Of a DNA stretch of 64,000 bases, positions 28,564 through 36,830 are shown piece by piece. The first letter of the stretch is position 1, and each line of letters opens with the position of its first letter. Below the pieces are notes generated by a model, which was not told the origin of the DNA, searched no databases, and saw only the letters and a program-made list of their open reading frames with translations. The stretch comes from Vibrio scophthalmi LMG 19158 (GTDB lineage Bacteria; Pseudomonadota; Gammaproteobacteria; Enterobacterales; Vibrionaceae). The stretch is from assembly GCF_000222585.1 (NCBI RefSeq), contig NZ_AFWE01000040.1, positions 113,092 to 177,091 of the forward strand. The letters are read 5' to 3'. Position numbers and translations under genes: made by a program.

Positions 28564-29694
28564 TTAGTCAGCGAGTTCAATCTCACTTGCAATAAGTTGC
28601 CCATTTACCTTGTAAGCTTCGACTTCAACTCTTTGTGTTCCAAGCGTATCAAACCTTAGACCATCATCAAATTCAGTAAAGCGGTTAACGAATACGGTCT
28701 TACCTTGAACAGAGAAGCTCAAGTTATCTTCACTGATGATTGTCGCAGTGCCAACTAATTCAATGTCATTATCAGACCAGTCACCCGTGTTGTTATCATC
28801 ATTGTCAAATTCGACTTCTAGTGCGACATTGTTGACACCAGTGGTTACTTCAACCATGGCTCCTTGTACTAAGTGGTTTTTATTGCCATCTTCAAAGCGA
28901 GTTTGACCAGTAACATTAAAGCGACCACGGTAGTTGAGTTCAAAAGCGCTTTTATCACTAGAGACCCACGTTAATAAACCTTCAATTTCAGTATCGTTAT
29001 CGATATCGTCGTAGGTTTCTACTTCAACCTCAGTAGCAGTGATTTTATTGTTTGTTGAGTCGTATTCACCTTCAACTTCAACCCATAGGCCATTTCGTAA
29101 TTCACCTCCTTCCACTGCAATACCTGCGTAATCAACAGTAAGCGCTGCACCTAGCGTAAAAGTAGAATTGGTTAGATTAGTTACAGTGCCTTCTACTTCG
29201 AACATACCTAGTAATTCTGGTTGTTCAAATTTTACTACCGACAGAACATGGTAACCCGCCGTTGCTGTAGGCAGTGATGAGACCATTACCCAATCACCAT
29301 CTTGAATTTCAGGTGATAAATCAGCATAAGTTAGTTCAACGCCATTTACTGTGAATTTACCTGTCGCTGCATCCGTGATGTTGATAAGACCAGTCACCGT
29401 TGGTTCAAGTTGAACATGTTTACCCACCGCACGAGCAGGGCTAGAGGTGAGTGCGACCAACATACCTGGTTCAAGTTGCGCAGTTGATAGATCAACATGG
29501 CTATATCCGACGCTCGCTACATCATATTGATGGCCATTAACGGTAATTACGTTACCAGATACGCGCTCAATCGTACCTTGTGCTGCATTTGGTCGATGGT
29601 TGTTATTGTTATCAGATTTGTCATCTGAACCACCACCGCCACCACAACCCGCTAATACAGCGCCGAGTAGACTAACTAAAACCAACTTTTTCAT
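28564..29694 (-). CDS. DUF5666 repeat lipoprotein
   Basis: 376 aa. Signal peptide with lipobox LAGC (Cys17) followed by Gly5-Ser-Asp-Asp and an Asn-rich linker. The mature part is acidic and built from about five repeats of roughly 60 residues, each of the form xGxIxxVsgnxFxVnGxxxxVxxxTxF...LxxGxxVxVxG...A, starting near residues 38, 90, 158, 219 and 300; this is the DUF5666 pattern. Predicted all-beta and anchored in the outer or inner membrane; no enzyme motif. Divergent by 87 bp from a two-component system, suggesting that the system controls or senses it. Function unknown. Confidence 0.8.
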   Translation of the reverse strand: MKKLVLVSLLGAVLAGCGGGGGSDDKSDNNNNHRPNAAQGTIERVSGNVITVNGHQYDVASVGYSHVDLSTAQLEPGMLVALTSSPARAVGKHVQLEPTVTGLINITDAATGKFTVNGVELTYADLSPEIQDGDWVMVSSLPTATAGYHVLSVVKFEQPELLGMFEVEGTVTNLTNSTFTLGAALTVDYAGIAVEGGELRNGLWVEVEGEYDSTNNKITATEVEVETYDDIDNDTEIEGLLTWVSSDKSAFELNYRGRFNVTGQTRFEDGNKNHLVQGAMVEVTTGVNNVALEVEFDNDDNNTGDWSDNDIELVGTATIISEDNLSFSVQGKTVFVNRFTEFDDGLRFDTLGTQRVEVEAYKVNGQLIASEIELAD

Positions 29695-29781
29695 TTACTT
29701 ATTTTCCTGACTAGAATGCTTAAAACGGGTGTATCCTAATCGACCAAACGTGAAGCAATCGTGAAGAAATGTGGAAGCAGC

Positions 29782-30450
29782 ATGAAAATATTAATTGTGG
29801 ATGATAGTCATAATGTCGCGGAAACCATTGCTGACTATTTAGAGTTAGAAGGTATGACGATAGATTGCGCTTATCACGGTGAAGCGGCGTTAAAATTGGT
29901 CGATAAGCAACATTATGATGTCATTATCATGGACATTATGATGCCCAAAGTAGATGGAATATCGGCAGTGAAAAAGTTACGCCAAGAGCAGTTTTGCAAC
30001 ACGCCGATTCTGTTTCTTACTGCTAAAGATAGTTTGGACGACAAAGTCGCAGCTTTTGAGGCGGGCGGTGATGATTACTTATTAAAACCTTTTGCAATGC
30101 AAGAGTTAAGTCTGCGAGTAAAAGCCTTAGCGAGTCGTGGACCTCGACAAGATATTGGTCAATTGAGTTTCGCTGATATTACCGTCAACACTCAAACAGA
30201 TGAAGTGCGTAGGGCTGGCGTTGTGCTTAAACTGAGTCGAATTCAGCGCAAAATATTAAAAGAGCTGCTACGCCATGCGCCTGCGATCGTTTCACGACAA
30301 GAATTAACTGATTCAGTGTGGGGCGATGATGAGCCGAGTAGTGATGCTTTACGCAGTCATATCTATGGTTTGCGTAGCGCATTAGATAAAGGTTTTGAGC
30401 AATCCAGATTAGAGACTATTCATGGACAAGGTTACCGAATCAAAGCATAA
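29782..30450 (+). CDS. OmpR-family response regulator
   Basis: 222 aa. Receiver domain (1-115) with acidic pocket in VDDS, phosphoacceptor Asp51 in IIMDIMMPK, Thr in FLTAKD and Lys in LLKPF; then a winged-helix DNA-binding domain (about 130-220: LSRIQRKILKELLRHAPAIVSRQEL...LRSHIYGLRSALDK...IHGQGYRI). ATG 29782 (MKILIVDD) is preferred over 29761, as it begins the receiver fold and follows GGAAG. It overlaps the kinase gene by 29 bp. The likely target is the shared intergenic region with the DUF5666 lipoprotein. Confidence 0.9.
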   Translation: MKILIVDDSHNVAETIADYLELEGMTIDCAYHGEAALKLVDKQHYDVIIMDIMMPKVDGISAVKKLRQEQFCNTPILFLTAKDSLDDKVAAFEAGGDDYLLKPFAMQELSLRVKALASRGPRQDIGQLSFADITVNTQTDEVRRAGVVLKLSRIQRKILKELLRHAPAIVSRQELTDSVWGDDEPSSDALRSHIYGLRSALDKGFEQSRLETIHGQGYRIKA

Positions 30451-31678
30451 GCATTACCCGAGTATTTATCGCAAGATACGCCTTAGTTTCGGTGTTATGA
30501 CACTATTGATGTTTAGCACCTTTTGGGCGGTGATTTACTTTGCTGAAAACCAAATTGAAATTATTAGTTTGCACCATTGGCTCGACACCGAGGCCTCCCG
30601 TTATAGTGCAGATTATAAGCGGGAAGGCGCAAGTGCACGTCTACCACAAGAGGCGGAATTCTCCACCTATTGGAGTGAAAAGTCGCTACCAGTCTGGTTA
30701 CAAGGTTATCGTAAGCCAGGTTTTTATGAGCACCTGCTCGGCAAAGAAGATAAGCACTTTATTGTGACTGAACATCCCTCTGGTCAAGGGATGTTGTACA
30801 TCGTCTTTCAAGATGATGCTGATGATTACCTCGATGAATATGAATTTAGTCTACATAACTCGACCTTTGTGATTGGCGGTTTTATCTCAATATTGGTGGT
30901 GTTGTATGGCGTCTATGTGGTGCGTTCACTTTCACGTCCACTCAATCGTATTGAAGACAAAATTCGGAATATGCCACCGGATCAGCCAATATTTAGTGTA
31001 GATACCGAATATGCCGAAACGCGGCATATTGAGCAAACCTTGCTCGATAGCAAGATGAATATCTCTGGTTATTTTCAGCGCGAAAAAGAGTTTAGTCGTT
31101 TTGCATCGCATGAACTGCGCACGCCAATTATGGTAATACGAGGTTCAACCGATCTGCTTGGTAAAATTCCTAATCAAGTCCCGTTAGCCAATAAAGCCAT
31201 CAATCGGCTCGATATCGCTTGTGAACAAATGCGAGTATTAACAGAAACCTTTTTGCTGTTAGGTAAAGAAGAAATAGATCACCATCATTTACAACCGTGT
31301 TGTTTGTGTGAGGAGCTCGAAGTCCAATTAGCCGAAATGTCGCCGTTATTTGCTAAACAAGATGCCAGTTATCAGTTGCGTGTTGAGGGAATGAGTAAGG
31401 TGTTTGCACCGAAAAGTTTTGTCGTAATCGTGATTAATAATCTAATCAAAAACGCCTTCAGTTACAGCCTTGGTGATATCGATGTGGTTCTAGAAGGAGC
31501 GACATTGTTCATCACTAATCGTCACGCAGGTCATGAAACCTACAACGCAGGTTATGGCTGTGGTTTGGTGATCGTAGAACGAATTTGCGAAAGGATGGGT
31601 TGGGAGTTTATTCGCCAAGATGATGGTGAGTTCTATCGTGCCCAAGTGCAGTTTCGAACGGCACCGTCCGACTTATAA
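30422..31678 (+). CDS. Membrane sensor histidine kinase
   Basis: 418 aa. Two membrane helices (about 22-41 and 148-168) enclose a periplasmic sensor of about 105 residues with no recognised fold. Then a short linker, DHp helix with His230 in FSRFASHELRTP, and a HATPase domain with N-box INNLIKNAFSYS (about 338-349). The ATP lid is very short: after LFITNRHAG the G2 motif GYGCGLVIVERIC comes within about ten residues, and the usual D-box Asp is replaced by Asn-Arg. Short-lid kinases of the ColS type are known, so activity is still expected. Co-translated with the response regulator. Confidence 0.88.
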   Translation: MDKVTESKHKHYPSIYRKIRLSFGVMTLLMFSTFWAVIYFAENQIEIISLHHWLDTEASRYSADYKREGASARLPQEAEFSTYWSEKSLPVWLQGYRKPGFYEHLLGKEDKHFIVTEHPSGQGMLYIVFQDDADDYLDEYEFSLHNSTFVIGGFISILVVLYGVYVVRSLSRPLNRIEDKIRNMPPDQPIFSVDTEYAETRHIEQTLLDSKMNISGYFQREKEFSRFASHELRTPIMVIRGSTDLLGKIPNQVPLANKAINRLDIACEQMRVLTETFLLLGKEEIDHHHLQPCCLCEELEVQLAEMSPLFAKQDASYQLRVEGMSKVFAPKSFVVIVINNLIKNAFSYSLGDIDVVLEGATLFITNRHAGHETYNAGYGCGLVIVERICERMGWEFIRQDDGEFYRAQVQFRTAPSDL

Positions 31679-31758
31679 AGAGTTAGTTAGATGGCAACTT
31701 TGCGTCGAAGGTGGCTTGTCGTTATACTCGCCGCGATTAAATTTGCTAGGTCTTAGTG

Positions 31759-32130
31759 ATGGAATTTGAATTTGTAAGAAACACCTTAATGGGCGAATAC
31801 TACGTGAAATGTAGTATGGGACATGAAATCGTTGGGCGTTGGCTACAAGAAGAAATTGGCAAAGATGAGCAGAAAATTGCTCAAGTCGAACAATTGATCG
31901 ATCAAGCTCTATCCGCGCCTCAGCAAGAGCACATGCTACTCGGCAAGGAAATTAGCCTCTCTATTTTAGGCGATGAAGTAATGGTGCAAGAAAATGTGTT
32001 ATTGCATGGTGAAGAGCTGGATGCTGATAGTGAATACGATTTCTATGATTGTGAAAGCACCGCGAGCTGCGGGTTAGAGGATTTTTCACTCGCCATTGAG
32101 CAATGGAAACGTTTTCTCGCCAACCGTTAA
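31759..32130 (+). CDS. yacL: YacL family protein (UPF0231)
   Basis: 123 aa, function unknown. Matches the YacL family: MEFEFVRN start, VKCSMGHEIVGRWLQEEIG, GDEVMVQEN and YDCESTASCGLEDFSLAIEQW. A GTG sits directly before the ATG; ATG 31759 agrees with E. coli YacL. In E. coli and V. cholerae yacL follows acnB; here about 7 kb lie between them. It ends in two hairpins, the second being a terminator that also holds an NtrC-like palindrome. Confidence 0.9.
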   Translation: MEFEFVRNTLMGEYYVKCSMGHEIVGRWLQEEIGKDEQKIAQVEQLIDQALSAPQQEHMLLGKEISLSILGDEVMVQENVLLHGEELDADSEYDFYDCESTASCGLEDFSLAIEQWKRFLANR

Positions 32131-32217
32131 TACTGAGTTGATTGCACCGTTTGTTGCATGCTGGCCAATAAAAAATGAGCCGAGCTAACAATGCTCATTT
32201 GATGCTTTATCTTTGTG

Positions 32218-32249
32218 AAAAGGCGCACCACGATGGTGCGCCTTTTTTG
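32218..32249 (+). terminator. Terminator of yacL
   Basis: Stem AAAAGGCGCACCA / TGGTGCGCCTTTT with a 3-nt loop and a run of six T, 88 nt after the yacL stop. A weaker hairpin (AAATGAGC / GCTCATTT, about 32173-32200) precedes it. Confidence 0.9.
32225..32239. promoter_or_regulatory. NtrC-like binding palindrome within the terminator
   Basis: GCACCA-CGA-TGGTGC has the arms and spacing of the strong NtrC sites upstream of E. coli glnA (GCACCA-N3-TGGTGC). Its centre lies about 72 bp before the -24 element of the sigma-54-like promoter of glnK, a usual enhancer distance. It is also the stem of the yacL terminator, so the palindrome may serve either or both roles. Confidence 0.6.
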
Positions 32250-32302
32250 TTTTTAGAATTAGTCTTGCTTTCATTTTTTAATAAAAACAACAACTTAAAT
32301 TC

Positions 32303-32318
32303 TGGCACGTAACTTGGA
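32303..32318 (+). promoter_or_regulatory. Sigma-54-type promoter of glnK-amtB
   Basis: TGGCACGTAACTTGGA matches the -24/-12 consensus TGGCACR-N4-TTGCW except for G instead of C in the -12 GC. It lies 43 bp before the glnK start, and glnK-amtB is commonly NtrC/sigma-54 controlled. Confidence 0.7.
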
Positions 32319-32351
32319 ATAGGAATGATAAAGTAACAGACAGAATATTGA

Positions 32352-32699
<348 letters not shown>

Positions 32700-32716
32700 T
32701 AGCAAAGGATTGGAGA

Positions 32717-33952
32717 ATGAACATGGAATTATCATTAACAGTAACTGAACTACGCTACGCCCTCGACACCTTTTTCTTTCTTATTTCTGGTGCGTTAGTG
32801 ATGTGGATGGCAGCCGGTTTTGCCATGCTTGAAGCTGGTTTGGTACGCTCAAAAAACACCACAGAAATTTTAACCAAAAATATCTGCCTTTACGCAATAG
32901 CGTGTACCACTTTCCTCTTGGTGGGTTACAACATTATGTATGTTGATAATAGTGCTGGTGGTTGGTTACCTTCATTTGGTGCTTTGATTGGTACACAAAG
33001 TGAAGGTGCGGATCATTCGTTGGAGTCGGATTTCTTCTTCCAAGTTGTGTTTGTTGCAACGGCAATGTCAGTGGTGTCTGGCGCGGTAGCAGAACGCATG
33101 AAGCTATGGTCTTTCCTTATTTTCTCTGTGGTACTGACTGCCTTTATTTACCCAATGGAAGGTTATTGGACCTGGGGTGGTGGTTTCTTATCTGAAGCAG
33201 GTTTTAGTGACTTCGCTGGCTCTGGTATCGTGCACATGGCGGGCGCATCAGCAGCATTAGCTGGTGTACTACTACTGGGGGCGCGTAAAGGGAAATACGG
33301 CAAAAATGGCGAAATTTACCCAATTCCGGGTTCAAACATGCCACTAGCAACATTAGGTACTTTTATTTTGTGGTTCGGTTGGTTTGGCTTTAACGGTGGT
33401 TCACAACTGATGATTTCAGATTTTGAAAATGCTACAGCCGTTGGTCAAATCTTCTTGAACACGAATGCCGCGGCAGCAGCTGGCGCGATTGCTTCTTTAT
33501 TAGTGTGTAAAACCACTTGGGGTAAAGCTGACCTGACTATGATTCTCAATGGCGCTTTGGCGGGCTTGGTTGCGATTACCGCCGACCCATTGTCACCTTC
33601 ACCGATGTACGCAGTGGCGATTGGCGCGGTATCAGGTGTGGTTGTGGTGTTTAGTATTGTTGCTCTGGATAAAATGAAAATAGATGATCCAGTTGGTGCG
33701 ATTTCAGTTCATGGTGTGTGTGGTTTCTTTGGTTTGATGGTGGTGCCACTGAGTAATGCAGACGCGACATTCAGTGCGCAGCTGTTAGGTGCTTTGGTTA
33801 TCTTTGCTTGGGTCTTTGCAGCAAGCCTTGCAGTATGGGGTGTATTGAAACTGACGATTGGTATCCGCGTATCGGAAGATGAAGAGCAAGAAGGGATGGA
33901 CTTACATGATTGTGGTGTTGGCGCTTACCCTGAGTTTGTTTCTCTGAAATAG
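32717..33952 (+). CDS. amtB: Ammonium transporter
   Basis: 411 aa inner-membrane protein with 11 predicted helices. The twin pore histidines are seen in GSGIVHMAGASAALAG and GAISVHGVCGFFG, and the Amt signature stretch around FNGGSQLMISDFENATAVGQIFLNTNAAAAAGA is present. No separate signal peptide is evident, unlike E. coli AmtB. Two close start codons exist (32717 and 32723); the six-base difference cannot be resolved. Co-transcribed with glnK and followed by a terminator. Confidence 0.95.
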   Translation: MNMELSLTVTELRYALDTFFFLISGALVMWMAAGFAMLEAGLVRSKNTTEILTKNICLYAIACTTFLLVGYNIMYVDNSAGGWLPSFGALIGTQSEGADHSLESDFFFQVVFVATAMSVVSGAVAERMKLWSFLIFSVVLTAFIYPMEGYWTWGGGFLSEAGFSDFAGSGIVHMAGASAALAGVLLLGARKGKYGKNGEIYPIPGSNMPLATLGTFILWFGWFGFNGGSQLMISDFENATAVGQIFLNTNAAAAAGAIASLLVCKTTWGKADLTMILNGALAGLVAITADPLSPSPMYAVAIGAVSGVVVVFSIVALDKMKIDDPVGAISVHGVCGFFGLMVVPLSNADATFSAQLLGALVIFAWVFAASLAVWGVLKLTIGIRVSEDEEQEGMDLHDCGVGAYPEFVSLK

Positions 33953-33987
33953 TATTGAAATATAGCGTTACAAATTAACTCATATAA

Positions 33988-34014
33988 AACCTGTCGATAT
34001 CGGCAGGTTTTTTT
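33988..34014 (+). terminator. Terminator of glnK-amtB
   Basis: Near-perfect stem AACCTGTCGAT / ATCGGCAGGTT (one T-G pair) followed by TTTTT; 36 nt after the amtB stop. Confidence 0.85.
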
Positions 34015-34056
34015 GTGTTTAAGAATTGTATTCTAATGGCACATGATTATAATAAC

Positions 34057-34075
34057 GCAACTGATAAACATTATC
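34057..34075. promoter_or_regulatory. Fur box upstream of fbpA
   Basis: The 19-bp window ending CATTATC matches the Fur consensus (GATAATGATAATCATTATC) at 15 of 19 positions, with TGATAA and CATTATC as the best parts. It lies 28 bp before the fbpA start, where bound Fur-Fe would block transcription when iron is sufficient. Confidence 0.82.
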
Positions 34076-34103
34076 ATTTAATAAAAATAAAGGATTTCTG
34101 AGA

Positions 34104-35117
34104 ATGAAAAAGCTGCTCACACTTTCTGCACTAGCTTGTGCAACTATCGCCCCTACAGCAATGGCTGCTGATGAAGTGAACGTATACTCTTATCGTCAAC
34201 CTTTCCTAGTTGAACCAATGTTCAACGAGTTCACTAAAGAAACGGGTATCAAAGTAAACGTTAAGTTTGCCAAAAAAGGGTTAGCAGAAAAGCTAGCTCA
34301 AGAAGGTGAGTACAGTCCAGCAGACGTTGTTCTAACAGTTGATATCAGCCGTCTCTCTGAATTGACAGAGAAAGGCTTAGTTCAACCAGTGAACAGCGAC
34401 ATTCTTGAAACAAATATTCCAGCGCAATACCAAGATACGGATAACGAGTGGTTTGCTCTGACTACACGTACTCGTAGCGTTTACTCATCACGTGACCGTG
34501 TTGGCAAACTAGGTCAAGATTTTACTTACGCAGACCTTGTTAAGCCTGAATTCAAAGGCAAAATTTGTACTCGTAGCGGTAAGCACCCTTACAACGTTTC
34601 TTTGGTTTCAGCGATGATCGCTGAAAACGGCGAAGCCGCAACAAAAGAGTGGTTAGAAGGCGTTAAAGCGAACCTCGCTCGTAAACCGCAAGGTAACGAC
34701 CGCGCGCAAGTGAAAGCGATTAAAGAAGGTCTATGTGACGTGGCTCTTGGTAACAGCTACTACCTAGGTAAAATGGTTAACGATCCTGAGCAACTAGCGT
34801 GGGCAGAGTCGGTATACATCAACTTCCCTAACCAAGAAACCACTGGTACGCACGTCAACATCTCTGGTATGGCGATGGCGAAATACGCACCAAACAAAGA
34901 GAACGCTCAGAAATTGATGGAGTTCCTAGCCGGTGATGTTGCGCAAAACATGTACGCAGAAGTGAACTACGAATACCCAGTGAAACCAGGTGTAAAACCT
35001 TCTGAGCTAGTGGCATCATGGGGCGAATTTAAAGCTGACCCAATTTCACTTGATAAAATTGCTGATCACCATGAAGCGGCTATCAAGTTACTTGATGAAG
35101 TGAAATTTGACCTGTAA
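34104..35117 (+). CDS. fbpA: Periplasmic ferric iron-binding protein (FbpA/FutA type)
   Basis: 337 aa. Signal peptide MKKLLTLSALACATIAPTAMA with an Ala-x-Ala cleavage site. The mature protein begins DEVNVYSYRQPFLVEPMF, typical of class-II ferric binding proteins. Tyr residues suited to iron ligation occur in NSYYLG (around residue 217-219) and elsewhere. Delivers Fe3+ to the FbpB permease. First gene of fbpABC, under a Fur box; a hairpin between it and fbpB probably keeps its transcript more abundant. Confidence 0.93.
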   Translation: MKKLLTLSALACATIAPTAMAADEVNVYSYRQPFLVEPMFNEFTKETGIKVNVKFAKKGLAEKLAQEGEYSPADVVLTVDISRLSELTEKGLVQPVNSDILETNIPAQYQDTDNEWFALTTRTRSVYSSRDRVGKLGQDFTYADLVKPEFKGKICTRSGKHPYNVSLVSAMIAENGEAATKEWLEGVKANLARKPQGNDRAQVKAIKEGLCDVALGNSYYLGKMVNDPEQLAWAESVYINFPNQETTGTHVNISGMAMAKYAPNKENAQKLMEFLAGDVAQNMYAEVNYEYPVKPGVKPSELVASWGEFKADPISLDKIADHHEAAIKLLDEVKFDL

Positions 35118-35157
35118 TCATATCTAAGGGTATAACAGTACCCAATGTTTTAAGGAA

Positions 35158-35183
35158 TGAGGTGTATTTGTATTTACACCTCA
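35158..35183 (+). terminator. Intercistronic hairpin fbpA-fbpB
   Basis: Stem TGAGGTGTA / TACACCTCA in the 87-bp gap, without a T-run. Probably a processing or stability element or a partial terminator that leaves more binding protein than permease. Confidence 0.65.
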
Positions 35184-35204
35184 TCAGCCTGATATGACTA
35201 GGCA

Positions 35205-36830
35205 ATGAAAGAAAATAATTATTTCTGGAAAACCAGCAGTGGGGCGCTTGCTCTGCTGCTGGTTTTACCTATCTTAGCGATATTTTTTACCGCAGTTGGT
35301 GAAACAGACCAACTCTTCTCTCACTTGATGTCTACAGTGATGGCCACTTACACCTATAATACGGTGGTGCTGGTTGTTGGTGTGATGCTGCTTTCCCTTC
35401 TTTTTGGTATCCCGTGTGCGTGGTTGATGGCGATGTGTCGTTTGCCAAGCGAGCGTATTTTGCAATGGGCTCTGGTGCTACCGTTGGCAATGCCTGCTTA
35501 TATCGTCGGTTATATTTTTACTGATTGGTTTGATTTTGCAGGCCCGATTCAAATTGCATTGCGAGATGTGATGGGCTGGCAAGCTGGGGATTATTGGTTC
35601 CCCGATATTCGTACCTTGGGCGGCGCGATTATTGTGTTGGCATTAGTCCTTTACCCATACGTTTATCTGCTTTGTCGAGCAGCTTTTATGGAACAAAATG
35701 TTTCTTTGCTGCAATCGGCTCGACTACTTAAATGCTCCCCTTGGCAGAGCTTTTACCGTATTTCATTACCTTTAGTCCGTCCTGCGATCGCCGTTGGTTT
35801 GTCGCTGGTGGCGATGGAAACCATTGGTGATTTTGGTACGGTGAGCTATTTCGCTGTGAATACGCTTACTACCGCGGTTTACGATACTTGGCTCGGTTAT
35901 TCTAGCTTAACGGCTGCAGCAAAAATCTCGGTGATCATGCTGGTATTTGTGATTCTGTTGTTGTCGCTAGAGCGCTACAGCCGCCGTAAACAAAAACTGT
36001 TTCAAAGCCAATTTAGCAGCCGTGAAGATTTCCGTTATGAACTGCGTGGTTGGAAAAAATGGCTCGCACTTATTTGGTGTTGGGGCTTGGTGGCTGTCGC
36101 CTTTATCTTCCCGCTAGGGCAGTTGTGCCTCTATGCTTATAAATATTTTGCCCAAAGCTGGACGCCAGAATTTCAACAATACGCGCTCAATAGTTTGTAT
36201 GTTTCATTAAGTGCGGCGGTGATTGGTGTACTGATCGCATTAGTGGTCAATTTCTATCATCGCTTGAGTGCCAGTCGTACTTCTGTGCTGTTTATGCGCC
36301 TCTCTTCTTTAGGCTACGCGGTGCCAGGCACGGTATTGGCCATTGGTGTTATGGTGCCAGTGATCTTTATGGATCATGCGGTCAATGACTTAGCGAAAGC
36401 GATGGAATGGGGCCGCCCGGGATTGATTTTCTCTGGCTCGATGTTTGCGATTATTTTTGCGTTAGTGGTGCGTTTTTCTGCGGTCGCAATTGGCAGTATT
36501 GAAAGTAGTTTGAGTAAGGTATCTCCATCACTTGATATGGCCTCTCGTACCATGGGTTGCAACCCCAATACCATGCTCTTGAAAGTGCATGTGCCCTTGA
36601 TTCGTCGTGGTGCGTTGATTGCAGCACTGCTGGTGTTTATTGAGTCAATGAAGGAGCTCAATGCCTCGCTATTACTGCGTCCATTTAATTTTGAAACACT
36701 GGCGACTTATGTTTTCAACTACGCGTCAGATGAGCATCTAGAGCTGGCAGCTATGCCGGCGGTGATTCTTGTTCTGGTTGGCCTTGTGCCATTGGTATTG
36801 ATTAATCGTTCTTTAGAGCAGGTACATTGA
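35205..36830 (+). CDS. fbpB: Ferric iron ABC transporter permease
   Basis: 541 aa, about 12 membrane spans in two homologous halves, as expected for FbpB/SfuB-type fused permeases. Each half holds an EAA-type loop contacting the ATPase: LLQSARLLKCSPWQSFYRISLPLVRPAI and ASRTMGCNPNTMLLKVHVPLIRRGAL. It moves iron received from FbpA across the inner membrane. The stop overlaps the fbpC start as TGATG. Confidence 0.93.
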   Translation: MKENNYFWKTSSGALALLLVLPILAIFFTAVGETDQLFSHLMSTVMATYTYNTVVLVVGVMLLSLLFGIPCAWLMAMCRLPSERILQWALVLPLAMPAYIVGYIFTDWFDFAGPIQIALRDVMGWQAGDYWFPDIRTLGGAIIVLALVLYPYVYLLCRAAFMEQNVSLLQSARLLKCSPWQSFYRISLPLVRPAIAVGLSLVAMETIGDFGTVSYFAVNTLTTAVYDTWLGYSSLTAAAKISVIMLVFVILLLSLERYSRRKQKLFQSQFSSREDFRYELRGWKKWLALIWCWGLVAVAFIFPLGQLCLYAYKYFAQSWTPEFQQYALNSLYVSLSAAVIGVLIALVVNFYHRLSASRTSVLFMRLSSLGYAVPGTVLAIGVMVPVIFMDHAVNDLAKAMEWGRPGLIFSGSMFAIIFALVVRFSAVAIGSIESSLSKVSPSLDMASRTMGCNPNTMLLKVHVPLIRRGALIAALLVFIESMKELNASLLLRPFNFETLATYVFNYASDEHLELAAMPAVILVLVGLVPLVLINRSLEQVH

